Source: Pomacea canaliculata (lineage: Eukaryota; Mollusca; Gastropoda; Architaenioglossa; Ampullariidae). Taken from it: a stretch of 64,000 bases of DNA. Below, piece by piece: positions 22,562 through 36,800 of this stretch; within the stretch, counting starts at the first letter, position 1, and each line of letters begins with the position of its first letter. The notes below the pieces were generated by a model. The model did not search any database and was not told where the DNA came from. It saw only the letters and a list, made by a program, of their open reading frames with translations. The translations under genes and the position numbers were made by a program. The stretch spans positions 3,399,924 through 3,463,923 of the forward strand of contig NC_037592.1 of the NCBI RefSeq assembly GCF_003073045.1, read 5' to 3'.

Positions 22562-24199
22562 CTCATGTGTGAGAGGCAAGAAGAACACTAGGGAAAAATT
22601 CATTGAGAGTGAGATTAAGAAATTCTTTAGGAAAATCTATGAGCACTTCGTCAGAAAATGGGAAAAAAGTTTTAAACATGAGTGTTTAGCATATAAATTT
22701 TGATTTCCATCTTCAAATATTTTTCATCGAGAATGTAGCAAGTTACATTTTTATTATTTTCATAATAGTCCGATTGTGCTTAATTTGCTTGGTGCTGAGA
22801 ATTTTAGGGTAAAACAAATCTTCAGAATCTGCTGACAAGCAATAAGCAACACAAAGGACTACATACTAAATTTAGTTTTATTAAAAATTTTGTAAAAGTT
22901 GTGCTGAAAAGATTTTAATAGCTGTTTCATCTCTTGCGAACACTAATGGTTCAAGCATCTAGTTTGTGCATTTATCATGAAGGGAATGGAAGTATAACTG
23001 AGGACTTGTGGGAGTGATAGTTGATGATCTGCCAGTTTTGCTTTTGAGACATCTCGGCTTCTGCTTCAATTGAGCCACATCTTTTTCACGATACATTTTC
23101 CCATTTTTAAAATACTTTAAAAAAAAATTCTTTTGACAGTTTCTGCAAACAAGTTTTACATTCCATGTTGACAAATATGAATCTGCTCCAATTTGTGCAT
23201 GCACGAATTAATATCCCATCTATGTCCATGTGTTTCTTTTCAGTAGTAAAAGTGCTCATAAATTTCAGAGGTGGTTAGGCTCCAGAGATACTTTTATGAA
23301 CAAAATGTGATTACTTCGCCAATTCACTATTTGGATACTTTTCTGCTTAAATTGCATAGTGTGCCCTCTACATTTGTTAAATCAAGGAACAGAAAGTTCT
23401 AATATTTTGCTGTCATTTGTCAGAGTAGGAAGCCTTGGTCCCAGATGTACTTGGCTTGCAAAATCATCGCAGATTTGTGGATGATAAACTGTTACATGGG
23501 TGAAATGAGTTGCCACTAACAGAATCATTGTCTTTGAAGTGTATGTTTGACTTTAGATGGCTGTCATTTTTTCTTAGGCAAATCTCTTGGAAGTATCAGT
23601 GCATATCAGAACAGACTTGCTAGGTGTCATATGCTGTGCCTGACCGTCCAGGTGTAATTAAGCAGCAGGTTTTTGGTATTATTGTTTGTACAGTATTTAA
23701 TACAATCTGAATGTTGCATGGCCTTGGTCATCTTTTAACATTTTCAAAAATTATCTGTTCTTGTATTCTTGGGACATCTTCGTCTTGATGAAAAAGCATT
23801 GGAGCACTGAAAAGGGATTGCTTTATTCATTGATCTGATGTTATTAACTGGGAGGCTTGTCCTTGTGACATTTTTTGCCATGCTTTTCCAGTTAAATGGG
23901 ATTTGGGAAAGAGAGACAACTGCATGACATTCATGTAATTGTGAGTATTAAAAATAAACCCTGATAAAGTGGTGACTGCGTGCATGCTGCACCTTGTGTT
24001 GTCATGCTCAGGAATTGTTTAAAAATCATGACAGCTGTTTTTGCCATTGGTTTGTTTATTGTTACAGCTATATTTTATACTGTATGGAAAGCAAATAAAA
24101 TTGCATAAATTTTTATGCGTTTTGAGTGCATGTACTTTGTATAGAGTAGGGACACAGACTTTGTTTTCATTTTTATTGCTTGAAAAATAAAACAAGTGG

Positions 24200-27100
24200 A
24201 AAATCACATCTGCCAGCCTTCAATACACAAGGATAACATACTTCAAACGTTAACATGAACACATGACCTAAGAGCACAGCTGTAAGTTTTCCCTCTTTAA
24301 AAGAAAATGATCATTTCAGCCACCAGCAGACCAACTGTAAAACTGTGTGCTCTTGTACAGCCCCATGTTGTCATACACTGAAACCTGCCCACGAAAGACA
24401 GGCTTACATACCCACGCTGATAGTGTGTCCAGCAGCTCTGCCCAATACAGAGCTGTGGCCTGAAAGTCCACACTGGAAGTCAAACTCTAGGGCACTGAAA
24501 AAAACGGTTGTTGGGGCAGGGGGGACAGTAAACCATCAGAGGATGAAAAATAGGCCTGTCTCTGAAACAATGAAGAAAAAAAGTACAGATCTTTAGGATT
24601 TGAGTCATTTTAGAACCCCCTCTCCAAAATAAATAAGCAAATATGCAGAAGTATTTCTGAGCAAGTGATAAAGTATTCTGCTACTATGAACAATGTATAT
24701 GTCAAATCGCAAACCCAACACTGGAGACAAGGGAACCTGGTATTTGGTACAGAGGAACCTTGATCACCATTATTAACATGCTTGGGTTGATGTGAGCTGA
24801 CAAACTTTTTACATTAACAGTATCTGAATGATCATAAATATATGGCAGTGGCATGAACAAAATATGAAAATGCAGAGTCTATTAGCAAATAATAATAATA
24901 ATAAAAAAATTCATGGGGATGGTGGGGAATCCTTTAATCTGAACAATATATAAACATTTCTTTTACTGGTGCATAAACTCTCACTACGTTTTGCCATTCA
25001 TAAGTGTATAGAAACAAAAACTGGTCAAATTTTAAATAAATTTTGAAAGTGGTGAAATGCCACAATTTCCCTTAGAAGTTTAATTTACACCAATGAAAAC
25101 TTTTCAAGTCTGCTGAAAACATAACTGATGAAACTTAAAGGTTGGAGAGAAATGCTACTCAAGCATTTAAGAAGGGACGGATAAAGACCATGTAGCCATG
25201 CTGGGGAGGCAGGATAAAGGCTGTTTTTAACCAAACATTTGACCTAGTCTGGCAAAGCTTTTACTTTCTATGAAACTATCCACACTCTAAGGACAGTTTA
25301 CCATGGTATCAATAGAAAACCAATGCTTGCAGCAAGTACCATCCTAGGCAGCTAGCACTACTGAAAACGACTTGATTTAACTAGAGATATAGCACTGAGG
25401 CAAGTACTACTCGGAGCTAAGAGCTTTCAATTGAAACTCTGAGGCCGAATATCAAGGAGGTTAACAAACCAATGAACAGACAATAGTCAAGTACCTCCCA
25501 TCAATAATGTTTTGCGATATCAGCATAAGTAAAGCTTTAAAAAAAAAAAAGAAGAGAAAATCCAACAAATGTCAGCAAACTTTTTTACAGAAATATGAAA
25601 TAAACATGCTTTAAAACACATGAATCTTGCTGGCATGCCAAGGGATCACAATGTTTGCCAGTCCTTTAGTCCCTTTACACTTTGTCCACAACCCCCACAT
25701 CTTTGTTAGGCTGCTCACAGCAGCAGTGGATTGTATAGACTGGGTGCGTTTTTCACTATTAAGCTATCAAAATATTCATCAAATTACAGCAGGAAGTGTA
25801 GTGTCATCAATTTCTGCAATATGGATCTTTACGCTCCAGACTCATTCTGCTGCTGCTGCAGTTGGGATTGCTCACACTGTATTTCACCCTTCCTCTACTC
25901 CCTCCCGCTAAGTCATTCGACAATCTGGACACACTGTTCCTTGTTCAAAGTAGGCAAGATCTCTATTCAGCACAGGAACCTGCCTGGCTTGAGAGGTCAA
26001 GAGGTTATCAGGCTAACCTCAAGACATCTGTGCTCAAGCTAGTTCACTTTACTGTGACATTTGTCCACAATATCTGTACAGAGGAACAAGCTGCTTGCTG
26101 TTCTATGTGTTGTGACAACACAAGCACTTCTTCAATCTTTACCGTAGAACTCCTGTCCCTCCCAAAATGAGTAACTTTGCATGCAAGCACCAAGTGTCCA
26201 GCTTGTCCAATTCACTACTCTAAGCTAGCTAAGCATAGTGTTTGCCTTATTTATTATTAACTAAATTCCACCCATTTACCAATAAAAATGTAAAAATGCA
26301 TTTATACAATCAGAAGACCACAAATTACAATTCAGACTAACACAATGTCAAGAGTAAATGCTTGGAACCAAGATGGAGAATTTCTACTTAAAACTATGGT
26401 GATATTTTATTATCAATGCAAAATGTTTGGTTTGAGGTGTTTATGATTTCCTGAATCAAAGTTCGTGTATGTTCTTCATTTCTCAAGAAAACCTTTACAC
26501 TTCAATGCTTGATATAAATACAAACAGTTGTTGTAAAGTTCACTAATACCTTCAATTTATTCTTGCATAGTGTCAATAACTCACACTTTGCCCATATATT
26601 TCTTAATGAAAACTAAAGAACAGTATATCCTACCCATAATTCTATGTCATAACAACAGATTCAAGAAACAAAAGCTATAGATAAAAATGCAAAGAAGTTA
26701 ACAAGTTTTGTGTCATTTTCTCTTAACAAGAGAGGTACAGAAACAAGAAAAAGAAAACCACTGGAACATACAACACATGCAATATTTTATAAAAATTAGG
26801 ACAATGAAGGAAATGATCTGCTCTAAAGACATCTATATATTCACATGCATCTACTTACCCACCCACACACTGCACCCTTACACACTGAACATCATATGGT
26901 CTTCCAGAAGACATCATTTGCCCATAAAAAACAGATGTGGTAATGTTGACCAGAAGTCAACTGACAATCAGCTAATATGCATAACACATCTTCACAGCAT
27001 GGAAGTAGCATGGGAGTGGATTATACAGTCATGTCTAAAAGACAAGCCACAATAAAGCTTTTCCTGTCAATTTCCAAAAACTAAAGCTTAAATAACAGTA

Positions 27101-27899
27101 GTCAGGACTTAAAAACAGGTCCAACTTGAAACGAAGCTTAACAACCACAATCTGATAGTTGGCTATTTTACAAGCCAGTACTTAAAATCCAGCAAGCCAC
27201 TCTCTTTTACAAGACAGTAGTTAAAATCCAGCAACCCATTGTTTACAAAAGTGGATCTAAACTTTAGCAACCCATTTTGCTAAAGACAATAGTTAAAACT
27301 CAACTTTTATCACAATACAGGCATGAAAACTTCAGAATCTGAATGCACTAAAACCTTCAACTTATAATAAAATACATGGTGTGTTTTAAAATGCAGGTGG
27401 TGCTGATACTTTGCAATTTTACTACAAAGACATCCTTAAAATCCTGGGATAGGTTTGTCATTCCAAGAATGAAAAAAACAGGTAACCAATATCTACATCA
27501 TTGTTAATTTGAATACACTTTATATACTGAAGGCTGCTGATTTCTTAGCTCTGTGCCAGAAATATACAGGCTCCTGTCTGATAACAGGACAACAGACATG
27601 CAGCTGTGATGAGAGAAACCGCCAAGATCAATTCTGCAGCAAGGATGGAATTCTGATGCTTCCTAGGAATGAAGAACTCTCACACTTTCAACACTATTGC
27701 TTCTGCATGACATCAGAACTTTTGAAGCAGCACCCAATAAAGCACCCAGGTGCACAAGAATCATCTGGTCACAACATTTATAGAGCTGGGGATGTTGACA
27801 TATACACATCTCTGAGAAAGTTGGCTGCTTGACATCGATGTAGGGTTGTGCTCAATACGCTATATACTGTTACTTTAAGTTGGAGCAAGTCAGACCTAA
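24200..27899 (-). other. probable 3' UTR and flank of the Myb gene
   Basis: This AT-rich, gene-free stretch lies downstream of the Myb stop codon on the minus strand. Several minus-strand AATAAA signals (TTTATT here) occur, for example near 26250, 26406, 26556 and 24172, so the UTR could be 1.3 to 3.7 kb. Short degenerate direct repeats (AGTTAAAATCCAGCAACCCA-like) lie in 27170-27310. Plus-strand frames at 25627-26170 have no domain and I do not call them. Confidence 0.45.
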
Positions 27900-30800
27900 T
27901 TACAGGACCAATGATCGAGGTTTAAATGTCATGGAGCACTGCTTAGCCAGCTCTGTCATCTCCAGCTGAACAGGTGTCTTGCCACAGGCAACAGTCTCAA
28001 AATTTTCATCCAGCTGAAATCAAACATTGGAATGAATGAAATGATAAACTAGGGCCTAAATGTACATAAATAAAAGTTAAATGAACCACATCTCACATGA
28101 TTTTCTTTCTTGGTCTTATTACAGCGTGTTGAGTAGGTCTCTGCACAGTGAAATTTGTTATATAAATTCAATCAATCATTATTATTTCCCTTTAGACAAC
28201 TACAGGCCAATAACAAAATACTTTTAATGAGACAATGCAAAATGGCTGAAGGTTTGTCCATACAGCAACTTTGATCATGATGGAACAGTTACTAGAATAT
28301 CACATTTACCTTCACCTTGGTTTCTAGCATACTTCTGACAGGATATTCATCATCAAATCGGATTCGTTTCATAGACTTCCTTTTCCGTTTGCCCTGCAAC
28401 GAAGAATATCAAGAGCATATATCAGTAGATAATAATATTGGTTTTAATACATTGTAATTATGATGAAGTTAGACAACATTACATAACATAGACAACAACA
28501 ATAAAAAAGCACAATATCTCAGTTTAAGAAAAATTCCTGAGCTGATTTAAATATTTCCGGAAAATGGCTTTGGTCTTCTCGTTAAATAGAATCTCTCCAA
28601 AGATGCCTGTTTTCTTTGAAGACAGTTACTTCATATTTCACTTGTACGCTGTATCACTAATATGACCCTCACTGTCACAGAAGATGTGCTTATATGCTAC
28701 ATGCACAGATAAGTAGAAGGTTCCAGAAAGAACTAGATATAGCAGTTCTACGTTCTACAACAGTCTAGGCCGACGTAGAAATGATGTAATGATTTCTAAT
28801 CTTTTTTTCATAGCAATTTCTTCATACCAACTGCTGAAGTCACTCACTCCTTGTTGCCATGTGTGACATCACTTATTATTTTGTCGCTAGTGAACTGAGC
28901 TAAATGTAATAGTATAATATCATGTCATCAATAAACATCTACAACAAAGAAGCATCCTTTCAGGAAATTAAAACAATATAGATCATGCAGAAAATAATGA
29001 TTTTAAGTCCAAAACATTTCAAGTCAAAATAGCAGATCAACATTCTGACTGAAGGACATTTTTTGTGGAAATAGGGAGATGTTCTGCTTAGCGCAGAGCA
29101 AAATCCTTTTCATATTTGAAATCAGGATAATGAATTGTACAAAGTCTCAAATGTGCATGAAATGTACAGTGTCTTTTTGTGGCTTGTGGAGAGACTATCA
29201 TTCATGTTCCTCAAACTGATGAGATCAGGACATACAGCTTACTTACAGGAGCACCAGCCATAGATAGCACGGACTTAGGCAGAGCAAACACCTCCTCTAG
29301 GACTTCCTCTGGCAATGTATCCTTGATGATTGAGGGTGGTGAAAAAAGAAGACTGGAGTCACCGGCCAAGCTCTTGCTCTATGCAAAATGAGACGAAAGT
29401 TCTGATTCTCCTGGACCAATCATTCTGTCACTTAGTGTGTTACTGAATCAGAAGTTTGTTCTAGTTCTTTCATAGAGGCAGAAAATAGACTGAAGCACTG
29501 TCACTATCTTATCTATATGTATGCACACATACCAATGCTTGTATGTGCATGTGCACAAATGTGGATTATTATTTAGAATTATTAATAATAATGGAATCAC
29601 CAAAAGTTGGCAATAATAAACTAATGCTAAGCAAGCAACATCACTGCAAAATGAAGACATCTATGAATCTTACCAGTGTAGGAATGCTAAGACTGCAGGA
29701 CCAAATAAAAGAGGAGCATACAATAGTCTATCATTAAAGGTACTAATGACAGAAAAGTGCACCAAGATTTATTCAGTGGCTAAAGCTTTGACAGAGTATG
29801 GAAGGGACTGCTATAAGAAATTCTCAAGGAAATTTTATAGGTGCAAATATTGAATTTTTTGCAGATATTCTTGCTAATATCAACAATTTAGAGTTTCACT
29901 ATTATTATTGTAAAAGGTGCCCATGTTGCACATATATATTACACAATGTGCCACATTAAAATAGTCTACCATAGTTTCTGAGAAAGACCAGAATGCACTT
30001 CTACAGATGAAGGCAATTATGGTTAGCAGTTCATATATCATTAGTATATAAAATCACATGTTGCGGTCTTTTGTAGCCCCTTATTGACTTGTGCTAGATG
30101 ACAACCAAACTAGTAGCCAATAGTTTCAAAGACAGCACTAACATGTTGGTCAAACACCATGCACCAAAACCTTTGAATTCAGCCTGAGGAGGCAGGTAAT
30201 AAAAGATGGGAAGTAAATGACAAGCTTTGCAGGTCAGAGGCTTGCAAAAAGCAACCAAATTAAAAAATAAAAAAAAAAAGCCCCAAACTACCCCCCCCCC
30301 CCAAAAAAAACAAACAAACAAACAAACAAACAAACAAACAAAACAACAAAACAAACCAGCAACAAAAGACAACCCTCTGCTGTGAAATATAATTTGACTA
30401 TAAAGCTCCTGTAACAGGATGATACATTTCACTGCTTACTCTAGAGTGGGTCACGACAAGGACAACAGAAAAAACTACTGGCTGTTTTTCTCAAACCAAT
30501 GTTTGGTAACTCTGACACGACACCATCCTTCTATCTCATTACATAGTAGAATTCAAGATGAAGACATGGGAATGGCTGGACTACATTCTGCAGAATCTAT
30601 CCTAGGGTATTTCTCACAAGCCCTCAGATGGAACATGGAGAGATAAGGAAGCCAGACAAACCAAGAACTTTGAGGTGATTGAAGGGGAAGCAGCCAGCCT
30701 GGTGGTTTGAGCAGCAGCATCTTAACAAAATGTGCACACACTAGCTGGTTCAATACCATGCAACTGTACTTCCTCAAGCTTAACCAGCTTTGGAATGGGT

Positions 30801-33800
30801 ATCCCATTGCTCAGAGGGTGGGAGAAGGTAAGGCAGTGAAAAGAAGATGAGCACTGTCTTTGTCTGCACAAAAAGTTGGCTGAGATAAGTGGCTTCTTTA
30901 CGCCCCAGTGACTGCAAGGCAAGAGAATACCTTTCCCTTTTAGTAGCTTAGCAGGGCAGGTCCTACTGGGAGTGTTGGCTTACAACAGAAATCACTGTAG
31001 AAATATTTGTCCTTTGTGTCTCCAGCTTCAAGCCTGCTGCAGCTGTTGAGTGCTAAAGGTTAAACTTTTAAGTTTAGAAAGGAAAGAATGGTTCAACCCA
31101 TGGGAGGGAAGGAGATGAGAAGCGCACGCAATGCTGGCAACCACAGTGATCATTCTTTGCTAATTACTTCTATCTGGTCTGACAAGGACCCTTGCCTCCC
31201 TCTCCTGGATTGAATCCATTCTCTCCTGCCAGAATGTGAAACTTTAAATAAATGCCTGAAAAATTCAACTAGCTGCAAGGGTTACTGGCGCCTAGCAGTA
31301 AGCTTACTGGTGTTTCAGGGGAGAGTAGAAGAGATTTCTTTTCTTCTTCTTGTGTGGCCCACTTTTGCTCCAATGACTGTCGGACCTTTTTATGCTGCAC
31401 ATGCTGGTAAAGTGGAATGCAAAAACAGCTTAGTACAAAGCAAGGCAAGCAGGCCAAGCATACAAATGTTCATGCATGACTATCATAAAATGCTTGGGGA
31501 TCAAAGCATTATAATGTAGGGATACTGATGAACAGCTATAGCCACCAAGCATACCACATCAGCTAATCTTTCACAGAGCTATTTGCCTGCTGCCAAAATA
31601 TTCTGCACTGAAAATCAGTATTGCCGGCTCATCGACCCATTGTGTTTTCTTGAAATTTGAATTGTGTTTTTCTTCTTCTTGTGTCAATACATTTTTTAAA
31701 TATTTTTTACAAACACTTAAGGCTTTCTTGTTGCATTAATAAAAATAAAACAATACAGATATAGTTTACGGTATTCTAGGACATGCACTATGTATCTTAT
31801 AAAAAATAATGTCAGCAAGTGCATACAAATAAGACCATGAAGATTAAAAAATGAGCAGAAAAGCCCTCTGACAAGCAACAGAAATCTGCCTAATGTGCCC
31901 CAACTGCGCTGAGCACAAAAACAGCAAGACAAATCAGTGAGACAAATACATCTCAGTCTATAGAGCCACAACAGGTTAATGACACACATATATAGTCTAG
32001 GACTTTGCACATATACATAACATTTATAATCAGACTTCAAAGGCTCACCTCCTTGTTAGGCTTACGCTTGGAATGACGTGTCTGCATGGCTGGTGTTACA
32101 CCACTGGAAAGATCTGCATCATAGCCTGCTTCACAGTCTTTCAAAACCTCACCAAGGTCCTCCAGATCACCAGGACTCTGCAGTTAGACATCTTTATTAG
32201 ACATTTAGACGCTGTGGTTTTCTGCAGTCTACTCTCATCACAAGTAACTAGAGGAAAAACCCTCACCACTTTCCGTAGGTTTGTTTTAGCACTACATAAT
32301 CATTGACTACCTCATTTTATTGTTTTCAAATAACAAAAATCTATATTTAAGGTAAGCAGATACCATAAAAAGTCTTGATAATTAGATAAAACTCTGGATA
32401 AAAAGTGTTTTTATGTTCTTTTTTGTGGCATCCGAGTCCTTGTGAGGACTTTGCTTGCATGTCCGTTATGACCTCCCCTGAATCTGGAGACAAGCAGAGT
32501 GGCCAAACTGCTCACCCATTCTTTGGCACGAGCACGGCGTTCAACTTCCGCCATTGCGTGTTTGAAAGGTGTCGGAGTGCGAGGAGACAGCTCAAGCATC
32601 GTGGGGTTGCCATAGGGTGTTGTCTGCTTGGGTAAAGATCTGTTTCAAAATTCACAGCTATCTCCATGAATCAGGCTAGGACACTGGATTCCCTCTCCTC
32701 CCACTTCTCTCCCCAAACATATCCAATTTGTTTAATGAATATAAATCCTCAGCCAGATGTCAAGAAAGCTGCAGAATGGCCACACCGACTGAAGTATTTA
32801 TCTAACAGCTTTAATACAGTAAAATTCAAATTGAACAATCATCCTTTTAGTTATACCTTATGGAAAGAGAACTGTAATCTTCAAGATTCACCTGTGACCT
32901 TACTATCGGTAAAACAACAATTTAGTATACTCAGCGGCTTAATTAAGCTACCATCTAACTTAAAAAAAAAAAATCCCTACATGGATTCACTTCAATAGTG
33001 TGAAAGAATAATGCTGGAAACACTAAATAAATTCCATCAACACTACCAACTTTTCTCAAATACTTCAAATGAAGCCATAACCCCCAGTGTTGCTCTTCAC
33101 GCTGCTCTATGAAAGCAGATTATTAACTTCAGCAATGTATAGCAATATTATAAATGAACATTACATAAATTTAGTGGTAACATCACTGCCAGTTTATTAA
33201 GTAAAGCTTGGGGCTTGTGGTTAATAAGAATGTAAAAAAAATGATTTACCCCAGAGTACAAGATGTTCCAGAGGTGACAGTGGAAGCAGAAGACGGTAGT
33301 GTAGAAATAGGAGTGGAAGTGAGCTTGCTAGTGGCAAAGGGAAGCTCAGGACTGTTGAGAAACTGCATGTACACACAGTAGGCTATTCAGTCATGATTAC
33401 TTCAAACTTAGATCTTAATCAAATATTATTTTGGAAATAAGTGACAATGCATGACATAGAAAAACAAAAGGAAAAGATTTTCCCCTCTCTTTAATCCCTT
33501 GCTTATCAGAAATTAACTTCTTTTGAGGGAGGAGTTTATAATTTCTTCCCACTTGCACCTCTCCCCTTAAACAACTTGTTAAACATTTCTCTTTCCACTT
33601 TTTTTCAATGATAATCTGACATTTCTTTCCCCATCAGACACCCTTTATTAATAATGAGTTCTCAAAGGGATAATGCAATTCATGATTCAGGAAACCACAC
33701 AGTGGTTTCAACTATGACTGACAGGTCAATCAGAAACATGAACCTAGGGCAAGTCATCCATATGAGATGTCCTGGATGTCTTACCTGAGAAGGAGAAAAG

Positions 33801-36800
33801 GGCAGGTTCTTGATGGGAGTGCCAGTGGGGGTGCAGGAAGAGGGGTGACTGTCCAGCTCTGGGGGCTTATTCTCCTTGCTTCCATCATCTCCCTCGTCCT
33901 CCAGCTCTTCTTCCTCATCTTCTTCGTCTTCCTCATGCTCTATTACTCCCATGGACAGTAGAAGCTGGTCATTGTGCATCCTGTTACGTGATGGTTTCTG
34001 TCCAACAGAAGAAGTGCACAAACTGATCATCCAAACAGCCTTTATGTGAGAATCACATTTACATGACTGAAGTGCAAATATCTTAAAATGCCACTAAAAA
34101 CAAGGCTTGGTCTCTTCGGGGTTTTTTTTTTTCAGATTGCAAAAGAGAAAGAAAAGCAATGTAAAAGCAACAATGGCAACAGACCCTCAGAAAAGTATAG
34201 GTTAATTTACAGTGGGCTCCACTTCAGAAAAATCCACATATGTAACCATTTTAAAGACCAACAAAAGCACTATCCTGTGAGCATAAAATTGTATCCTCCT
34301 CTCCATCTTCATGTGTTTCTCTTACAAGGCAGATGAGTGCAAGTAAAGTCTTCTCTTGCTGATGACCCAAATAGAATTACCATTCCACAATAAGTGTTAG
34401 AGCAGCAATGGCATGAGCTGTGGTGAAGTGCTTTAATATCATACTGAAATAATGCTTTCTCATCATGCCAAAGTTTCCCTCTGTGGTTTCATAATGGGCT
34501 CCAAACTCAGGCAAAAGCAGCATGATCTGACAACTGAGCTGTTGCAGGTTTTTAGTCCTCCTTGCTGGCTCTGGCAAGCGTTACTTAGGAAAATATACTT
34601 ATAGATGTACGTTTAAAGACACAGCAGTACTCTCACATGTTTTCGGCGACGACTTTTGCGTAGAATGGCAGGGGTGTTCATTCTGTTGATGGCGGATGTC
34701 ATAGACATCAAGCCTTGTGAATTGCGAATCTTTTCCACTGCATGGCCATCAAAACGAACATCTGTCACATGGAGAAAGAAACTGCAGGGTTTTTAAAGTT
34801 TATTCTCCAAATATCCAATATCTAAAGCCACCTCCCCAACTTTGTGTAAATTATGATTAATTTAACAATATAAAAGTTCTTATGCAAAACATTGCAAAAA
34901 AATTGCATCTGAATGATATATTTGTTAAACCTATTATTTAAATCCAATCAAAATGAAAACTACAGCTGAGGACATAAAAGGATAATAAGTACAATTTTAA
35001 TATTTTAACTCTATGTGGTGATTCAGTCTTCAGATAAGTCAGGATAAAATTGAAAGATGGGCAGGGATGCCAATATTTTGTCTAAAATCTGTATTATTTG
35101 CAGTATCAATTCTTAAAAGACAAGCAATAAGCATGCATGAAATATCAGTCTGACAGATGCATACCTTCACTATGAAGTGAAGAAAACTTAATAGGGGTTA
35201 CACCAGTTTGCACATCTACTCCTTCCATCAATTCCAAGGAAGTTAGTCCATTAAACTCATTACCAGGGTCCAAAAATGTGTCTGGCAAATCTGAAAGTGA
35301 CCTTAAAAAAACCAAAACAAAAACAAAAACAAAAATCCCCCAGTGGTATGAAGAATAAAAAAATGGATTATAAAGCCATCAAAGTAGTATTTCAGTACCC
35401 AATGGTCTTAAGGTCACTACATATCAGGTCTGATGAAAAATATTTTTTTATGAAGGTCTAAAATAAATTAGAGTAGAATTAAGGGGAATGCTGTTTACTT
35501 CAAAGGAGTTGCAGATCCTCCGCGTGTCATCTGAAGCGGTCCCATTTCATGATCCCCCAAGGCACTGTGCATATTCATGCTTACTGCAAGAGAAAAGATC
35601 AGGTTTCACTCAAAGTTAGCATAGATCACATAAGAGAGCTCCAAATCACTGAGAGAAATTTTACCACGGAGGTTGAAGAATGTAAACAATGTGTAGTCAG
35701 TCTGTGAAAATGGTTTAAAAACAAATTAGGTTGGAGGTCTCACCATGGAAGACATTTTGTATTGTCACCAAAGCTAATATTTTAACACTACTGGTTGTCA
35801 AATGTCATTGACAGATTTTGCATACATAAATTAAAAACATAGCACTAATATAACACTTTCTCGACCAGGAATGTACACTGGTGTGCACTTTCTGAAAATG
35901 AATATGATCTTGTGGATGGTAAAGAGTGGTTTCAATCATGTGTGTTGAGAGTCATCCTCAGATATTTATTAACAAACACTTTGATAGGAAATGATGATGA
36001 ATCTTAAGGCCTCTAACAGTAAGTGCTCATTAATCAATGTTGATGTAGTGTTTATGAATTAGATCTATAACTCTTTAATTACAGGTAAAAAAATCGATTA
36101 GTTCCCAACCCTTCAATACAACAAGAAATGTCATTGCATCTATATCACTGGGGGTATGGTCAGAGGAAATATTTTCTTAAGACATTTATAGTATTATTAA
36201 CAACTGCATTAATTATTATAAATATTGTGTGATGCACTTTAGAAGCTTAGCACTTAACAGTTTCAAACATAAATAGAATTATAATTAAAAAGTGATCATT
36301 GCCTTATTGGCAAAGCCAGTGAATTAGCCCTTGCTAGCATCTGTTTAAATACAAAAAGCAAATTTTCATTTGTTTAAAAGAGAACTCAATACATTGTTAC
36401 TTACTATGTTTCATATTCATAGCTTTGGAATGCTGCAACCAGTCAACAAAATCACAAATAATTTAATGATTTATGCAAAAAACTAACACGGATATCTGTG
36501 TGTGATATTGCACAAATGATACTTAGTTCATGTAGCACTTGGCACACATATCTGGAAATCATCCTTCTAAAATAATAATAATCATAAAAAAATTGTTTTT
36601 GTACTGTATTAGTTTACAATAATGTCTTCCCATAAACATTACATTTTGCACAGACTAAATTTATAAATATATTTGCATGCGCTCAAATGTGATCTGCTTT
36701 CCTTTAAAGTGATGGTCTTAATAATTATTCCTTTGAATATCATTCTCACAAACTCTAATATGTAAATGAGAGTAATATGAAACTTTAAATAACAAGGCAA

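Larger units (their letters stand above)
21171..24200 (+). other. 3' UTR or flank of the RING-like gene
   Basis: No further coding exon is visible. The first ~500 bases after the stop look like ordinary 3' UTR. A SINE (about 21760-22050) and a hAT MITE (22374-22561) follow. Plus-strand AATAAA signals occur at about 23953, 24097 and 24187, any of which could end the transcript. Minus-strand signals (TTTATT on this strand) at about 24055 and 24172 overlap them, as expected if the Myb gene converges here from the other side. Confidence 0.5.

Noticed and set aside
25627..26170. Coding exon upstream of the Myb 3' end
   Set aside because: Three overlapping plus-strand frames without domains lie in probable Myb 3' UTR, with no supporting splice sites.
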